Source of the DNA: Bacteroidota bacterium
GTDB taxonomy: Bacteria > Bacteroidota > Bacteroidia > NS11-12g > UBA955
Assembly (NCBI GenBank): GCA_018969565.1
Contig: JAGWYC010000008.1
Coordinates: 1 to 20,540, forward strand
Length of the DNA: 20,540 bases
Direction of reading: 5' to 3'
The notes under the pieces are model-generated. The model did no database searches. It saw only the letters and a program-made list of their open reading frames with translations, and had not been told where the DNA came from. A program made the position numbers and the translations under genes. Each line of letters begins with the position of its first letter. Position 1 is the first letter of the stretch. Positions 8,301 through 15,415 of this stretch are shown here, in pieces.

Positions 8301-9853
8301 GTGAGATACACCGTCAAGTTGCGGTACGCAATCCGGGCAGCCTTCAGAAAGCCAATGCTGTCCACATTGAAGTTCTTGCCAAAATCATTCTTTCCGCTGC
8401 CGCCGTCGCTGAGCAGGTAATACCAGTAATTCTGGACGCCGCTGTTGGTATGAACTCCGCCATTATCGCCGGTTGAAGTCCACCAGAATGTTCCCTTGTA
8501 ACAATCCGGGTGACTGAACTGATTGGGATTGGCCATATTGCGAATACCATTACCGCCGGAAGTGATGTCCTCACCGATTTTCCAACTGTACTTTTTGCTT
8601 CTTGCCCAGCGTTCAATGGCATTACCAAACACATCGGAGAAAGATTCGTTTAGAGCACCGCTTTCGTAGGAATAAACCAGGCCTGCGGAATAAGTGGTTA
8701 CGGCGTGGGAGATTTCATGCCCGCATACATCCAGGGCTGTAAGCGGGACATTAAGTGAAGACGTGGAACTTCCATCTCCATAAGTCATCACTGAGCCATT
8801 CCAGAAGGCATTGGCATAGTTGGAACTGTAATGCACATAGCTGAGAATCTTCGCATTCTTGTTGTCATAGCTGTTTCTGTTGAACAGCACTTTAAAGAAA
8901 TCAAAGGTTTTTTCCGCACCCCAGTGCGCGTCGGTAGCCACTTCATCCCAGGTGGCGTTCATGTTGTTCCAGAAGTTATCGGCATCGGTGAAGTCCACCG
9001 CTGTTCCATAAGTGGTTCCTTTCTTCAGGTTATAGGTTTCCACACCGTTACCGCGGCCGGTTTCCCGAAGACGGTAGGATGTTTTACTCAGGCTGTCGGT
9101 AACAATGCGCTGCGTATCGCTGTAGCGGGTTTTTGCCAGGCCCTTGGAATCGCCGCTGTGGATGAGGTTTTCTGTTTCCAGCACCGCGCTGGTGGCAGCG
9201 TCAATAAACAGGTTTTGCCGGCTCATGGGTTCGTGGGCATATATATCAAACATCCAGGCCAGTTTCAGTGTGCCGCTGCCCGGGGCAAATCGCTCCGGAA
9301 GCCAGACCAGCCGGCCCTTAGGTGCATAAGTGGCATTCGGGTCTTCCTTGATTTTGCGGTATTCTGCTTCTTCCTCAGGAATCTGCCATTTGTAGCTTTG
9401 AGCCCCAACAAAATCCAGGGCCTTGCTCAGCGCGCTTGTTTCATCCAACGCCGCGGTCCCCGCAGGAAAACGGCCTTCATGCCAACGACCGTTAAACGAA
9501 ACAACCCGGCCATCCAGGCTGTGGCTGATTACCTGTGCCGTGTACACATCCTTGCCTTCATGCACCTGCTGATAGCGATAATGCATCATGCCCAGATCAT
9601 CCCTGAACTCGCCAATAAGTTTTAGGCCATCGGCATCCGTCCATCCGGAATTTCGGGCAAACCAGCTTGGGAAATCGGCAGCCGCAACGTAGCGATGCTC
9701 CGGAATTTGTCCAAACAGCAGTTGCCCGCTTAGCTCATCGAACTTGAGATTCGTACAATGCTGTTCCCAGTTTGATGTTGCAGCCGGTCTTTGGGCCAAT
9801 GCCATTCCGGTGTAAAGGACAAACAGGATGGCAGTAAGTAACGGTTTGCGCAT
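5351..9853 (-). CDS. Secreted M4 (thermolysin-like) metalloprotease with PKD, CUB, six Ig-like repeats and type IX secretion C-terminal domain
   Basis: The 1500-residue product starts with a signal peptide (1-20, ending MALA). Residues about 30-230 form the FTP/PepSY-type propeptide. The M4 catalytic domain (about 240-560) has HEISH (379-383), the third zinc ligand E403 in NESFSD, and DNGGVHTNSG with H468, the transition-state histidine of thermolysin. Then come a PKD domain (about 565-645), a CUB-like domain (about 650-770), six repeats of 78-81 residues (775-1249), a PKD-like domain (1250-1330), a clear PKD domain with WEFGDG (1331-1410) and a 90-residue tail. The tail has the type B sorting/gliding-motility pattern: SFTPNGDGLND, FEVYNRWG, WDG, GIYAVKV. 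The enzyme should cross the outer membrane by the type IX system and stay surface-bound or be released. Confidence 0.95.
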   Translation of the reverse strand: MRKPLLTAILFVLYTGMALAQRPAATSNWEQHCTNLKFDELSGQLLFGQIPEHRYVAAADFPSWFARNSGWTDADGLKLIGEFRDDLGMMHYRYQQVHEGKDVYTAQVISHSLDGRVVSFNGRWHEGRFPAGTAALDETSALSKALDFVGAQSYKWQIPEEEAEYRKIKEDPNATYAPKGRLVWLPERFAPGSGTLKLAWMFDIYAHEPMSRQNLFIDAATSAVLETENLIHSGDSKGLAKTRYSDTQRIVTDSLSKTSYRLRETGRGNGVETYNLKKGTTYGTAVDFTDADNFWNNMNATWDEVATDAHWGAEKTFDFFKVLFNRNSYDNKNAKILSYVHYSSNYANAFWNGSVMTYGDGSSTSSLNVPLTALDVCGHEISHAVTTYSAGLVYSYESGALNESFSDVFGNAIERWARSKKYSWKIGEDITSGGNGIRNMANPNQFSHPDCYKGTFWWTSTGDNGGVHTNSGVQNYWYYLLSDGGSGKNDFGKNFNVDSIGFLKAARIAYRNLTVYLTPSSNYADARTYGIMSAADLYGNCSKEVISTTNAWYAVGIGNAYDSAFVKADFVSDTFFCRTPAKVNFINTSSNAKAAEWWFGDGNTSKVYNPSNTYLSYGNFTVKLKATSCFKNKYDSITKKAWIRVDSTLDICQGILMPASGRDTAQACKGIVYDQGGEGNYFQNNTSVLHLTDPGADSMIVQFTMVDLEQKFDTIYLYAGWKFTGATPWKTTTGLMNGGLPIRIPGNTVTFKFFSDQLVVGKGFKAKYYSVRKPLKVNAGNDTTLCYGDSMQLKATTSGGYAPDLRVSWKGWPAGVSPFVKPTDTTTYTVTLYDVCSGLSVSDQVKLTVLKPLSLKVMKDSVICSGTSATLRATIGGGRSATRKLTWNPGNLNGTTVSVKPGTTTVYQAVISDGCTDRQDTAQVKIWVKPALKVSVKTADTLLCAPDSVRLSAFASGGDTLKYQYLWNRGLGLGSSKKTKPATNGWYKVTLSDGCSVPATSDSIYVRYRPLLKVTLDPDTLICVGRSVMLRSTSAGGNPTKYQYTWNQGLPAGNKTQTVTPNKSTVYLLTLSDGCMNPVTDSAKVNVRLPLQLTLNRDTQICYGAPLTLNAIPAGGLPSGYNLTWNQGLGSGTTHSVSPLSNTTYTAILSDGCTVSPDTAQVNVTVRAKLAAAPVYKNLVCPGDSVQVNLVLSGGLPLARSITWMGSTYNAPNPFRFKPLTSGFFHYSVSDNCSRTLTDSVYVTVSTPPVAGAAPVSFNVCSGIQASITNLSFGAVSWNWTWSDGQKVSGSNGNRTFRDTGLYGVKQVVKNADGCVDSFQKPAFIRVHGQPVADFSWNPLNPTSLNPLTTFTDLSKYAQTYSWEFGDGGGSTDANPQHSYSDTGTYLVRLIVRNSIGCADTMDKPLLVRDVYMLSVPNSFTPNGDGLNDVYKPTVIGHKWMHFEVYNRWGALMFRGDEQHGWDGTFDGKPALQGIYAVKVFVKDWEDKTHFERETINLMR

Positions 9854-9873
9854 AAGCTAAAGGGTTTGCTTTT

Positions 9874-9881
9874 CAAATAAA
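9874..9881 (-). promoter_or_regulatory. Weak candidate -7 box for the M4 protease gene
   Basis: TTTATTTG on the reverse strand differs from TAnnTTTG at one position and lies 20 nt before the M4 start codon. No TTG at a suitable -33 distance was seen, so confidence is low. Confidence 0.3.
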
Positions 9882-9925
9882 AGGCAATTCATAAGACTAT
9901 AAAATTGCTTAATGCGTTGCCTGAA

Positions 9926-9933
9926 TAACTTTG
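9926..9933 (+). promoter_or_regulatory. -7 box of the NMO/FabK-type gene
   Basis: TAACTTTG is a perfect match to TAnnTTTG and ends 5 nt before the ATG at 9939. It lies downstream of the alternative ATG at 9912, so it argues for 9939 as the start and for a leaderless transcript. Confidence 0.6.
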
Positions 9934-9938
9934 CATTC

Positions 9939-10883
9939 ATGCGCACGCGTGTTACGGAGCTTTTGGGAATCGAATTTCCGGTCATACAGGGAGGCATGAT
10001 CTGGTGCAGTGGCTGGGAACTGGCTTCGGCGGTCAGCAATGCCGGCGGACTTGGTTTAATTGGCTCCGGAAGTATGTATCCGGAGGTGTTGCGCGAGCAG
10101 ATTCGACGTTGTAAAAACGCCACGCAGAAACCATTTGGGGTAAATGTGCCGCTCCTCTATCCGGATATTGAACAGCACATGAACATCATTGCTGAGGAAG
10201 GCGTGAAGATGGTGTTCACCAGTGCCGGCAACCCTGCCACCTGGACGGCTTGGCTGAAGGAGCGCGGCATCACGGTGGTGCATGTGGTGGCTAACCTGAA
10301 GTTCGCCCTTAAATGCGCACAGTCAGGGGTGGACGCCATTGTAGCGGAAGGCTTTGAAGCGGGCGGACACAACGGCCGTGAAGAAACCACCACCATGTGT
10401 CTGATTCCGATGATTCGCGAAGCGGTACAACTTCCATTGATTGCTGCCGGAGGCATCGGCAGTGGGGCAGCCATGGCGGCGGCACTATGTCTGGGCGCAG
10501 AAGCGGTTCAGGTGGGCAGCCGCTTTGCCGCAACCGTAGAAAGCAGCGCCCATGAACAGTTTAAACAAGCCATCGTGAAGGCCGGCGACGGTGATACCCG
10601 TCTTACCCTGAAAGAACTCACACCGGTGCGCCTGATCCGGAACAAGTTTTATCAGGAAATTGAAGCCGCTTATGCCCGGGGCGCTTCCACAGAAGAACTA
10701 CAAGAACTTTTAGGACGCGGTCGCGCCAAGAAGGGAATGTTTGAAGGGGATCTGGAAGAAGGCGAACTGGAAATAGGACAGGTGAGCGCGACCATACATT
10801 CAATTCCCCATGCTGCTGAAGTGCTTCAAGAGCTGGTTGAGGGATGTAAGAGCAGGTTAAAGATGCTGGCAGAAATCTGCTGA
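9939..10883 (+). CDS. NAD(P)H-dependent flavin enzyme of the nitronate monooxygenase / FabK family
   Basis: The 314-residue protein is an FMN-binding TIM barrel of the nitronate monooxygenase (2-nitropropane dioxygenase) / enoyl-ACP reductase II family. Visible motifs are the start TRVTELLGIEFPVIQGGM (QGGM 17-20), AGGLGLIG (35-42), FGVN, SAGNP (95-99), EGFEAGGHNG with the conserved His at 144, AAGGIGSG (169-176) and GAEAVQVGSRF (186-196). These are shared by FabK, which reduces enoyl-ACP in fatty-acid synthesis, and by NMO, which oxidises alkyl nitronates. The sequence does not decide between them. The ATG at 9912 would place the -7 box inside the coding region and adds residues without similarity, so 9939 is preferred. 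It is divergent from the M4 gene and convergent with the GH92 gene. Confidence 0.88.
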   Translation: MRTRVTELLGIEFPVIQGGMIWCSGWELASAVSNAGGLGLIGSGSMYPEVLREQIRRCKNATQKPFGVNVPLLYPDIEQHMNIIAEEGVKMVFTSAGNPATWTAWLKERGITVVHVVANLKFALKCAQSGVDAIVAEGFEAGGHNGREETTTMCLIPMIREAVQLPLIAAGGIGSGAAMAAALCLGAEAVQVGSRFAATVESSAHEQFKQAIVKAGDGDTRLTLKELTPVRLIRNKFYQEIEAAYARGASTEELQELLGRGRAKKGMFEGDLEEGELEIGQVSATIHSIPHAAEVLQELVEGCKSRLKMLAEIC

Positions 10884-10932
10884 AGGATCTATCCGTTTTG
10901 TAATCCAGTTGTCATCCTTCCGGGCTTCTGTT

Positions 10933-13803
10933 TCACCAAAACCGTACTTCATCAGTAAAGATGAAACTCTGCCCGCCGGCGCCGGGATGCCAGGCCGGTA
11001 AAGGTCCAAACTGTTCTGCTTCTATTCGCACAAAACGCGCTGAAATCGGGGGGAAGTCCAGCCTTGCCGACTGCCTCATCGAGGTCATGCTGTCCACCGG
11101 TATGGGGTTAGTCCAAAATTGCGCGTGCTGCCAAGTCATCCCATCTTCAGAAAAAAACAGACGTAAACCCTTGGGAAACACTATCCAACTGCGGGTATCC
11201 TGCAAAAAACCCAGTTCGGCATGCGACAGTGTTTGCAGCGTTCCCAAATCAATTTCTGCAACAAATGGTTGCTCCTGAATGCCCATCCAGCGGCCCTTTT
11301 GCCATTCGGCATCTCCTGTGATGCCATCGGTGAGGGCCTGCGCCCCTCCTGCGGTGTATTGCCGGTTCATAGGATTCAACAGACGCACCTGCCAGTTGTT
11401 CGGCCTGCGAAACACAGAGGTACGCGACTTAGCTGCGCCTGAATACGCCTTTGAAGGCAGATGTTGCGCCGTGATGCAGGCGTCCTCCCGAATTTTCAGT
11501 TGCAGCGTCCCCCCTGCCGATGCGGGCAATATGGTATCCATCCACCAATGACCATTGCGTTCCAGCCTGAGGGGCAAATGGGCAGCAGCCTGAAGCAACA
11601 ATACCGTGCTGTCATTGAAGGCCTGATCAGGTGCCTGCCAAACCGGTGCAGGCAGCACCCGCTCGTGTGCTTCTGTCAGAAAGCAGTCTTCCGGATTTGT
11701 ACCCCAGCTTCCAGGTGTGGTTCCCATATAAAACACCAATTTGCCGCCGCCGGTCAGTGCTGCATGGCTAAGGTAATTCCTGCTGATGCTGCGCCCGTTC
11801 AGCTTCAGGTCGCGTATATAATTACCGGTTCCGCGTTTCTGCATGCGAAGCCTGCGCCCATCTTCAAAATTCACTTCTGCCTTGCGGAACAGCGGATACC
11901 CGATGCTGTAACGCGCATCTCCCGGACATACCGGATAAAAACCCAGACTGCTCAGCACATACCAGGCACTCATCTGCCCGCAGTCTTCATTGCCGCTCAG
12001 GCCATCAGGGGCGGCATGGTACAATTTGTCCAGAATCTGCTTCACCCGTTCCTGTGTTTTGGCAGGCGCACCCACACTGTTATACAGGTAGGCAATGTGG
12101 TGGCTGGGTTCATTGCCGTGTGCATATTGTCCGATTAATCCGGTGATATCCACCTGCTCCCGGCCCACTGTGGCGCTGCTGGCAGAAAACAGACTGTCAA
12201 GCAGGGCTTCCGCATCACCTCCGGAGGTTTGCAGTTGCTGCATCCAGCCATGCAGGTCGTGTTGCACCGAAAATGAATACTGCCAACTGTTGGCCTCCGT
12301 GTAATGGTTGTTCACCTCCCGTGGCTCGAAAAGTTCATAGCGGCCACCATTGCTGCGCGGGCGCATGAGCAGGGTTTCCGGATCAAGCAGGTTTTGCCAG
12401 GCTGCGCTGCGCACATCAAATACCCTACGCAGGCTGTCGTTGCCCAGCATCTCTGCCATGCGTGCAACGCACCAATCGTCGTAGGCGTATTCGAGGGTTT
12501 TGCTCACCGATTCGCTTTCGTTTTCTATGCTTAAGAAACCATACTTTTTGTAATCGTCTATGCCGAAAACAGGCTTTTCTGCGCTCGCAACAGCATCTTT
12601 GAACAAGGCGTTGGCACTGTCTGGCAAGATATCTTTTGCCATGGCGTCGGCAATGACTGAAACCGCGTGGTAACCAATCATGCAATTGGTTTCGTTGGAA
12701 GCCAGTTCCCATACCGGCAAACGCCCGGATTCCCGGTACATACGCAGAAAGCTGTTCAGGAATTCACGGGTGCGTTGTTGCTCAATCAGGGTGTAGAGCG
12801 GGTGTGCCGCGCGGTGGGTATCCCAGAGGGAAAACACGGAATAATGCGGGCCTTTACTCTGCCTCTGTTTTCTGTCCATACCACGGTAGCTGCCATCGGC
12901 ATCATCCACCCGGTTGGGCACAATCATCGTATGGTATAATGCGGTGTAGAAAATGGTTTCCTGTTCGGGGTTGCCTGCAACACGGATTTTACTCAGTTGT
13001 TGCTCCCATTCCAGGCGTGTAGCGTGGCGCACCTGCCGGAATCGCGCTTCACTGATTTGCTTCGCGGGCAACTTGTCAGGACTCAGCCATCCGGAAAATG
13101 AAACATTCACTTCCAGATAAAGATCCCGGGTTGCAGGTGGGAAATACAGCACAACCCGGCGGTATTCGCCTTTGACGGTTTCGATGAGGCGAAAGGAATC
13201 CGCCGGGATAGAAAACTGACCGAAGAAGAAGAACTGTTGATCCTCCGCCCAGGCTTTGGAAAAACGATGGCCGGCAATGGTTGCTGCACCTGAGTTCGTG
13301 GGATCGCTCAGGGAAATATTCATATTGCCTGAGACCACGTAGTCGCGATGCGCCAGATCTACCACGATTAGCTTGGGCACTGAAGCGGGAAAGCGGTAAT
13401 GATGGATGCCGTTCCGCAGACCGGCGGTCATTTCCGCAAAAATTCCATTGTCGAACTGCACGGCATAATAGCCTGGTACGGCCTGTTCGTTTCTGTGGGA
13501 GAAGCTCAGCGGATTCAGGGCCGGCCGTATCAGCAGATCACCGTAGTCAGAAACACCTGTTCCGCTGAGGTGGGTATGCGAGAAGCCATAACAGATGCTG
13601 TCGTCAAAATGATAGCCCGAACAGCCGTCCCAGCCATCGAGGCGGGTATCGGGACTCAGTTGCACCATACCAAAGGGCGCTGTAGCACCCGGGTAGGTAT
13701 GTCCGTGCCCGCCGGTACCGATGAACGGATTTACGCGTGTAAGGGGTATTTGTGCAGACAGCACACTAAAGAAGGCAATAAATACGGGCAGGATTCGGTA
13801 CAT
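10933..13803 (-). CDS. Secreted GH92 alpha-mannosidase with C-terminal F5/8 type C domain
   Basis: The 956-residue product is a GH92 enzyme; family members are calcium-dependent exo-alpha-mannosidases acting on N-glycan or mannan chains. Visible family motifs are NPFIGTGGHGHTYPGA (25-40), APFGMVQLSPDT, YGFSHTHLSGTG (72-83), SLWDTHRAAHPL (325-336), GNEPSHHIAYLYN (563-575) and GNEDCGQMSAWYV (604-616), whose E606 is the likely catalytic acid. Residues about 815-956 form an F5/8C (discoidin-like) carbohydrate-binding domain. A signal peptide (MYRILPVFIAFFSVLSAQ) supports ATG 13803; an in-frame ATG at 13839 would lie inside the likely -7 box. I see no type IX sorting tail, so it is probably periplasmic or outer-membrane associated. 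No SusC/SusD partner is adjacent. Confidence 0.95.
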   Translation of the reverse strand: MYRILPVFIAFFSVLSAQIPLTRVNPFIGTGGHGHTYPGATAPFGMVQLSPDTRLDGWDGCSGYHFDDSICYGFSHTHLSGTGVSDYGDLLIRPALNPLSFSHRNEQAVPGYYAVQFDNGIFAEMTAGLRNGIHHYRFPASVPKLIVVDLAHRDYVVSGNMNISLSDPTNSGAATIAGHRFSKAWAEDQQFFFFGQFSIPADSFRLIETVKGEYRRVVLYFPPATRDLYLEVNVSFSGWLSPDKLPAKQISEARFRQVRHATRLEWEQQLSKIRVAGNPEQETIFYTALYHTMIVPNRVDDADGSYRGMDRKQRQSKGPHYSVFSLWDTHRAAHPLYTLIEQQRTREFLNSFLRMYRESGRLPVWELASNETNCMIGYHAVSVIADAMAKDILPDSANALFKDAVASAEKPVFGIDDYKKYGFLSIENESESVSKTLEYAYDDWCVARMAEMLGNDSLRRVFDVRSAAWQNLLDPETLLMRPRSNGGRYELFEPREVNNHYTEANSWQYSFSVQHDLHGWMQQLQTSGGDAEALLDSLFSASSATVGREQVDITGLIGQYAHGNEPSHHIAYLYNSVGAPAKTQERVKQILDKLYHAAPDGLSGNEDCGQMSAWYVLSSLGFYPVCPGDARYSIGYPLFRKAEVNFEDGRRLRMQKRGTGNYIRDLKLNGRSISRNYLSHAALTGGGKLVFYMGTTPGSWGTNPEDCFLTEAHERVLPAPVWQAPDQAFNDSTVLLLQAAAHLPLRLERNGHWWMDTILPASAGGTLQLKIREDACITAQHLPSKAYSGAAKSRTSVFRRPNNWQVRLLNPMNRQYTAGGAQALTDGITGDAEWQKGRWMGIQEQPFVAEIDLGTLQTLSHAELGFLQDTRSWIVFPKGLRLFFSEDGMTWQHAQFWTNPIPVDSMTSMRQSARLDFPPISARFVRIEAEQFGPLPAWHPGAGGQSFIFTDEVRFW

Positions 13804-13836
13804 AGAAAGACTTTTTCCTTGATGAAGGAGCATTGG

Positions 13837-13844
13837 CAAAATAA
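13837..13844 (-). promoter_or_regulatory. Candidate -7 box for the GH92 gene
   Basis: TTATTTTG on the reverse strand matches TAnnTTTG except at position 2. It lies 33 nt before the chosen start at 13803 and overlaps the rejected upstream start at 13839. Confidence 0.4.
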
Positions 13845-13989
13845 AGCGAATCCGGCGGAGGTATTCAATCAGGGAGTGGCGGCCACCTGAAAAGCTTCAG
13901 TGCCCCGAGGCCGCAGGTACCATGAATCCGGAAGATCAGAAAAGCCCAAGCACCACATTGCATATCAGCAATGCCGGGCTCCAATGGTT

Positions 13990-14367
13990 TTATTCCACGG
14001 CCACTGCGCCACCCGGACCCAAGTATTGAGCGTTCCCAAAGGCAAGTATGGGGAAGAACAGGAAAGGCAGGAAAATCATTCCAATGGCAAAGAGGATGTC
14101 CTTACCGAAGGATAGCGCCAGACGGTGGTACACAATGATGATGACCACGATGTTTACTCCGGGAATCAGCCAAAGCAAAATCCACCAGGCGGGCTTCCCC
14201 ACTATTTCCAATAGTACAACGGCATTGTACACAGGCACAATGGAGGCCCAACCCGGCTTGCCGGCCTTGGTGAAAATTTTCCAGCTTGCGGCCAGCATCA
14301 GCAGCGTAAATGCCAGAACGGAGAAAATCAGGATGAGTCGGAAGTCTTCGAATTTCAAATTGTTCAT
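13990..14367 (-). CDS. Small four-helix membrane protein, DUF5684-like
   Basis: The 125-residue protein has about four hydrophobic segments: residues about 9-30, 42-56, 61-80 and 92-110. Between the first two is a conserved-looking core, WKIFTKAGKPGWASIVPVYN, followed by LLEIVGKPAWWILL and LIPGVNIVV. This pattern is typical of the DUF5684 membrane family (function unknown), sometimes found beside signal peptidase I genes in Bacteroidota. No enzyme motif is visible. It lies upstream of the GH92 gene on the same strand, but a 150-nt gap and a separate -7 box suggest independent transcription. Assignment rests on recall of the family pattern. Confidence 0.8.
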   Translation of the reverse strand: MNNLKFEDFRLILIFSVLAFTLLMLAASWKIFTKAGKPGWASIVPVYNAVVLLEIVGKPAWWILLWLIPGVNIVVIIIVYHRLALSFGKDILFAIGMIFLPFLFFPILAFGNAQYLGPGGAVAVE

Positions 14368-14605
14368 ATTAAGGTTTATTAGGTTTGCTTAATGAGTATT
14401 CTACGAACCCTGCATTAATGAAAGGTCCATTTACAAGGATATTTAATAGAAAAGAAGAATGCCAACCATAAGCAGCAAATTCACCATTTTCAGTGAGTTG
14501 TTTTCCCTGTTTTCGGGGATATATCTCTACCCCTTATTAACTATTTCAGGACCGATTGATGGTGAAACCGAATTTGTTCTGAACAGACTCAAAGCTGCAC
14601 ATTGA

Positions 14606-14635
14606 CTCCCTCCGGTCGTCGGACCTGGCAGGGAG
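14606..14635. repeat. GC-rich hairpin, possible interspersed element
   Basis: CTCCCT (14606-14611) pairs with AGGGAG (14630-14635), with an inner GGTC/GACC pair around a short loop. There is no T-run, so it is not a typical intrinsic terminator. It may be a dispersed intergenic palindrome; a genome-wide copy count would decide. Confidence 0.4.
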
Positions 14636-14649
14636 GGCTTCACAACGAC

Positions 14650-14681
14650 AAAAAAGCAAGGCGCTGCGCCCCTTGTTTTTT
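14650..14681. terminator. Imperfect bidirectional intrinsic terminator
   Basis: A run of six A, the arm GCAAGGCGC, a short loop, the arm GCGCCCCTTG (two-base bulge) and a run of six T form a symmetric terminator-like structure. It lies downstream of the tRNA pair and of their stronger terminator, so it may act as a backup for reverse-strand transcription. Confidence 0.5.
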
Positions 14682-14728
14682 ATGGCGCACTTCACTGCTG
14701 GAGCAAGCTTCGCAATTCAGCGCACAAT

Positions 14729-14757
14729 AAAAAAGCCGCAGAGTCTGCGGCTTTTTT
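14729..14757. terminator. Strong bidirectional intrinsic terminator after tRNA-fMet
   Basis: A perfect stem GCCGCAG/CTGCGGC (14735-14741 and 14745-14751) with a 3-nt loop is flanked by six A on the left and six T on the right. It starts 7 nt past the 3' end of tRNA-fMet on the reverse strand and so should end the tRNA transcript. Confidence 0.8.
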
Positions 14758-14764
14758 GTCCTTG

Positions 14765-14836
<72 letters not shown>

Positions 14837-14848
14837 ATTTACTTTTTG

Positions 14849-14856
14849 CAAAAGTA
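14849..14856 (-). promoter_or_regulatory. -7 box upstream of tRNA-fMet
   Basis: TACTTTTG on the reverse strand matches TAnnTTTG perfectly and ends 12 nt before the mature tRNA. No clear TTG -33 element was seen. Read-through from the tRNA-Glu promoter is also possible. Confidence 0.55.
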
Positions 14857-14885
14857 CCGAAAAAAATCGAATACTCTTGCGGTCG

Positions 14886-14957
14886 TAGCCCGTAGGGGAA
14901 TCGAACCCCTCTTTGCTCCGTGAAAGGGAGCCGTCCTAGCCGATAGACGAACGGGCC
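14886..14957 (-). tRNA. tRNA-Glu (TTC)
   Basis: The reverse strand gives a 72-nt cloverleaf. The anticodon stem is GCTCC/GGAGC around the loop CTTTCAC (anticodon TTC). The T arm reads GAGGGG-TTCGATT-CCCCT and the acceptor stem GGCCCGT/ACGGGCT has a terminal G-U pair. The discriminator base is A73 and no CCA is encoded. It lies 49 nt upstream of tRNA-fMet on the same strand. Confidence 0.95.
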
Positions 14958-14972
14958 ATCTGAATCGGGCTG

Positions 14973-15004
14973 CAAAGATAAAACCTTTTTCCTTAAATAA
15001 ACAA
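14973..15004 (-). promoter_or_regulatory. Promoter of tRNA-Glu (-33 TTG and -7 TATCTTTG)
   Basis: On the reverse strand TTG (15004-15002) is separated by 21 nt from TATCTTTG (14980-14973), a perfect TAnnTTTG box, 15 nt before the tRNA. The -33 element nearly touches the rsfS stop codon (15006). Confidence 0.6.
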
Positions 15005-15005
15005 G

Positions 15006-15377
15006 TTAACGTGGAGTATCGTATTCTTTCCTGCCTGCATCGCCCCACAACTCCTCTAATCCGTAGAAACGACGCTTCTCCTCGCTGAACACATGCACCA
15101 CCACCGTTACATAATCAAGCAGTACCCACTCGGCATGGGTGCCGCCCTCCCGATGATAGGGCTTCTCCCCGGTGGCTTTGCGTACTTCTTCCTCCACACT
15201 GTCGGCAATGGCCTCCACCTGACGATCCGATGTGCCGTGACAAATCACAAAATAATCCGCCATGGGTGAACGTACCGAACGCAAATCCAGCGTCACAATG
15301 TTCAGGCCCTTCTTTTCCTGCATGCCTTTAACCACTACCTGTGCCAGGATATCGCTCTGATCTGCTTTCTTTGCCAT
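15006..15377 (-). CDS. rsfS: Ribosome silencing factor RsfS (Iojap/YbeB)
   Basis: The 123-residue protein matches RsfS, which binds ribosomal protein L14 and blocks joining of the subunits when nutrients are scarce. Characteristic segments are LDLRSVRSPMADYFVICHGTS near residues 30-50, RQVEAIADSVEEEV, KPYHREGG, AEWVLLDYVTVVVHVF and RRFYGLEELWGDA near the C-terminus. The length is typical of the family. The ATG at 15377 follows a -7 box (15389-15396) by 11 nt. It is divergent from birA and upstream of the tRNA pair, which have their own promoters. Confidence 0.96.
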   Translation of the reverse strand: MAKKADQSDILAQVVVKGMQEKKGLNIVTLDLRSVRSPMADYFVICHGTSDRQVEAIADSVEEEVRKATGEKPYHREGGTHAEWVLLDYVTVVVHVFSEEKRRFYGLEELWGDAGRKEYDTPR

Positions 15378-15388
15378 AGTTCCGGGTG

Positions 15389-15396
15389 CAAATTAA
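15389..15396 (-). promoter_or_regulatory. -7 box of rsfS
   Basis: TTAATTTG on the reverse strand differs from TAnnTTTG at one position and ends 11 nt before the rsfS ATG. It is followed by CA, as at 4586-4587 and 9934-9935. Confidence 0.45.
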
Positions 15397-15415
15397 CACC
15401 TTGCCCGCTTTTTGT

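Larger units (their letters stand above)
14368..14764. other. Intergenic stretch without a confident gene
   Basis: About 400 nt separate the DUF5684-like gene from the tRNA pair. The stretch holds three hairpins (14606-14635, 14650-14681, 14729-14757), described separately. One short open frame on the + strand, 14459-14605 (48 codons, MPTISSKF...), has no promoter box and no recognisable similarity; I do not call it a gene. Confidence 0.6.

Noticed and set aside
8831..9625. 264-codon open frame on + opposite the M4 protease
   Set aside because: It is antisense to the propeptide and catalytic domain, which are confirmed by HEISH and other motifs; no recognisable protein family.
10884..10932. 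Terminator between the flavoenzyme and GH92 genes
   Set aside because: GAAGGAT and ATCCTTC are inverted repeats but are separated by a long loop and lack a T-run, so this is too weak to call.
11461..12138. 225-codon open frame on + opposite the GH92 gene
   Set aside because: Antisense shadow of a gene with clear GH92 motifs; high-GC coding sequence often leaves such frames open.
14459..14605. 48-codon ORF on + (MPTISSKF...)
   Set aside because: No -7 box, no family similarity and short; kept only as a note because it is the longest intact frame in that gap.
15386..15415. GTG start of birA at 15386
   Set aside because: The added ten residues overlap the rsfS promoter region and have no similarity; homologues begin MFIG-like at 15416.
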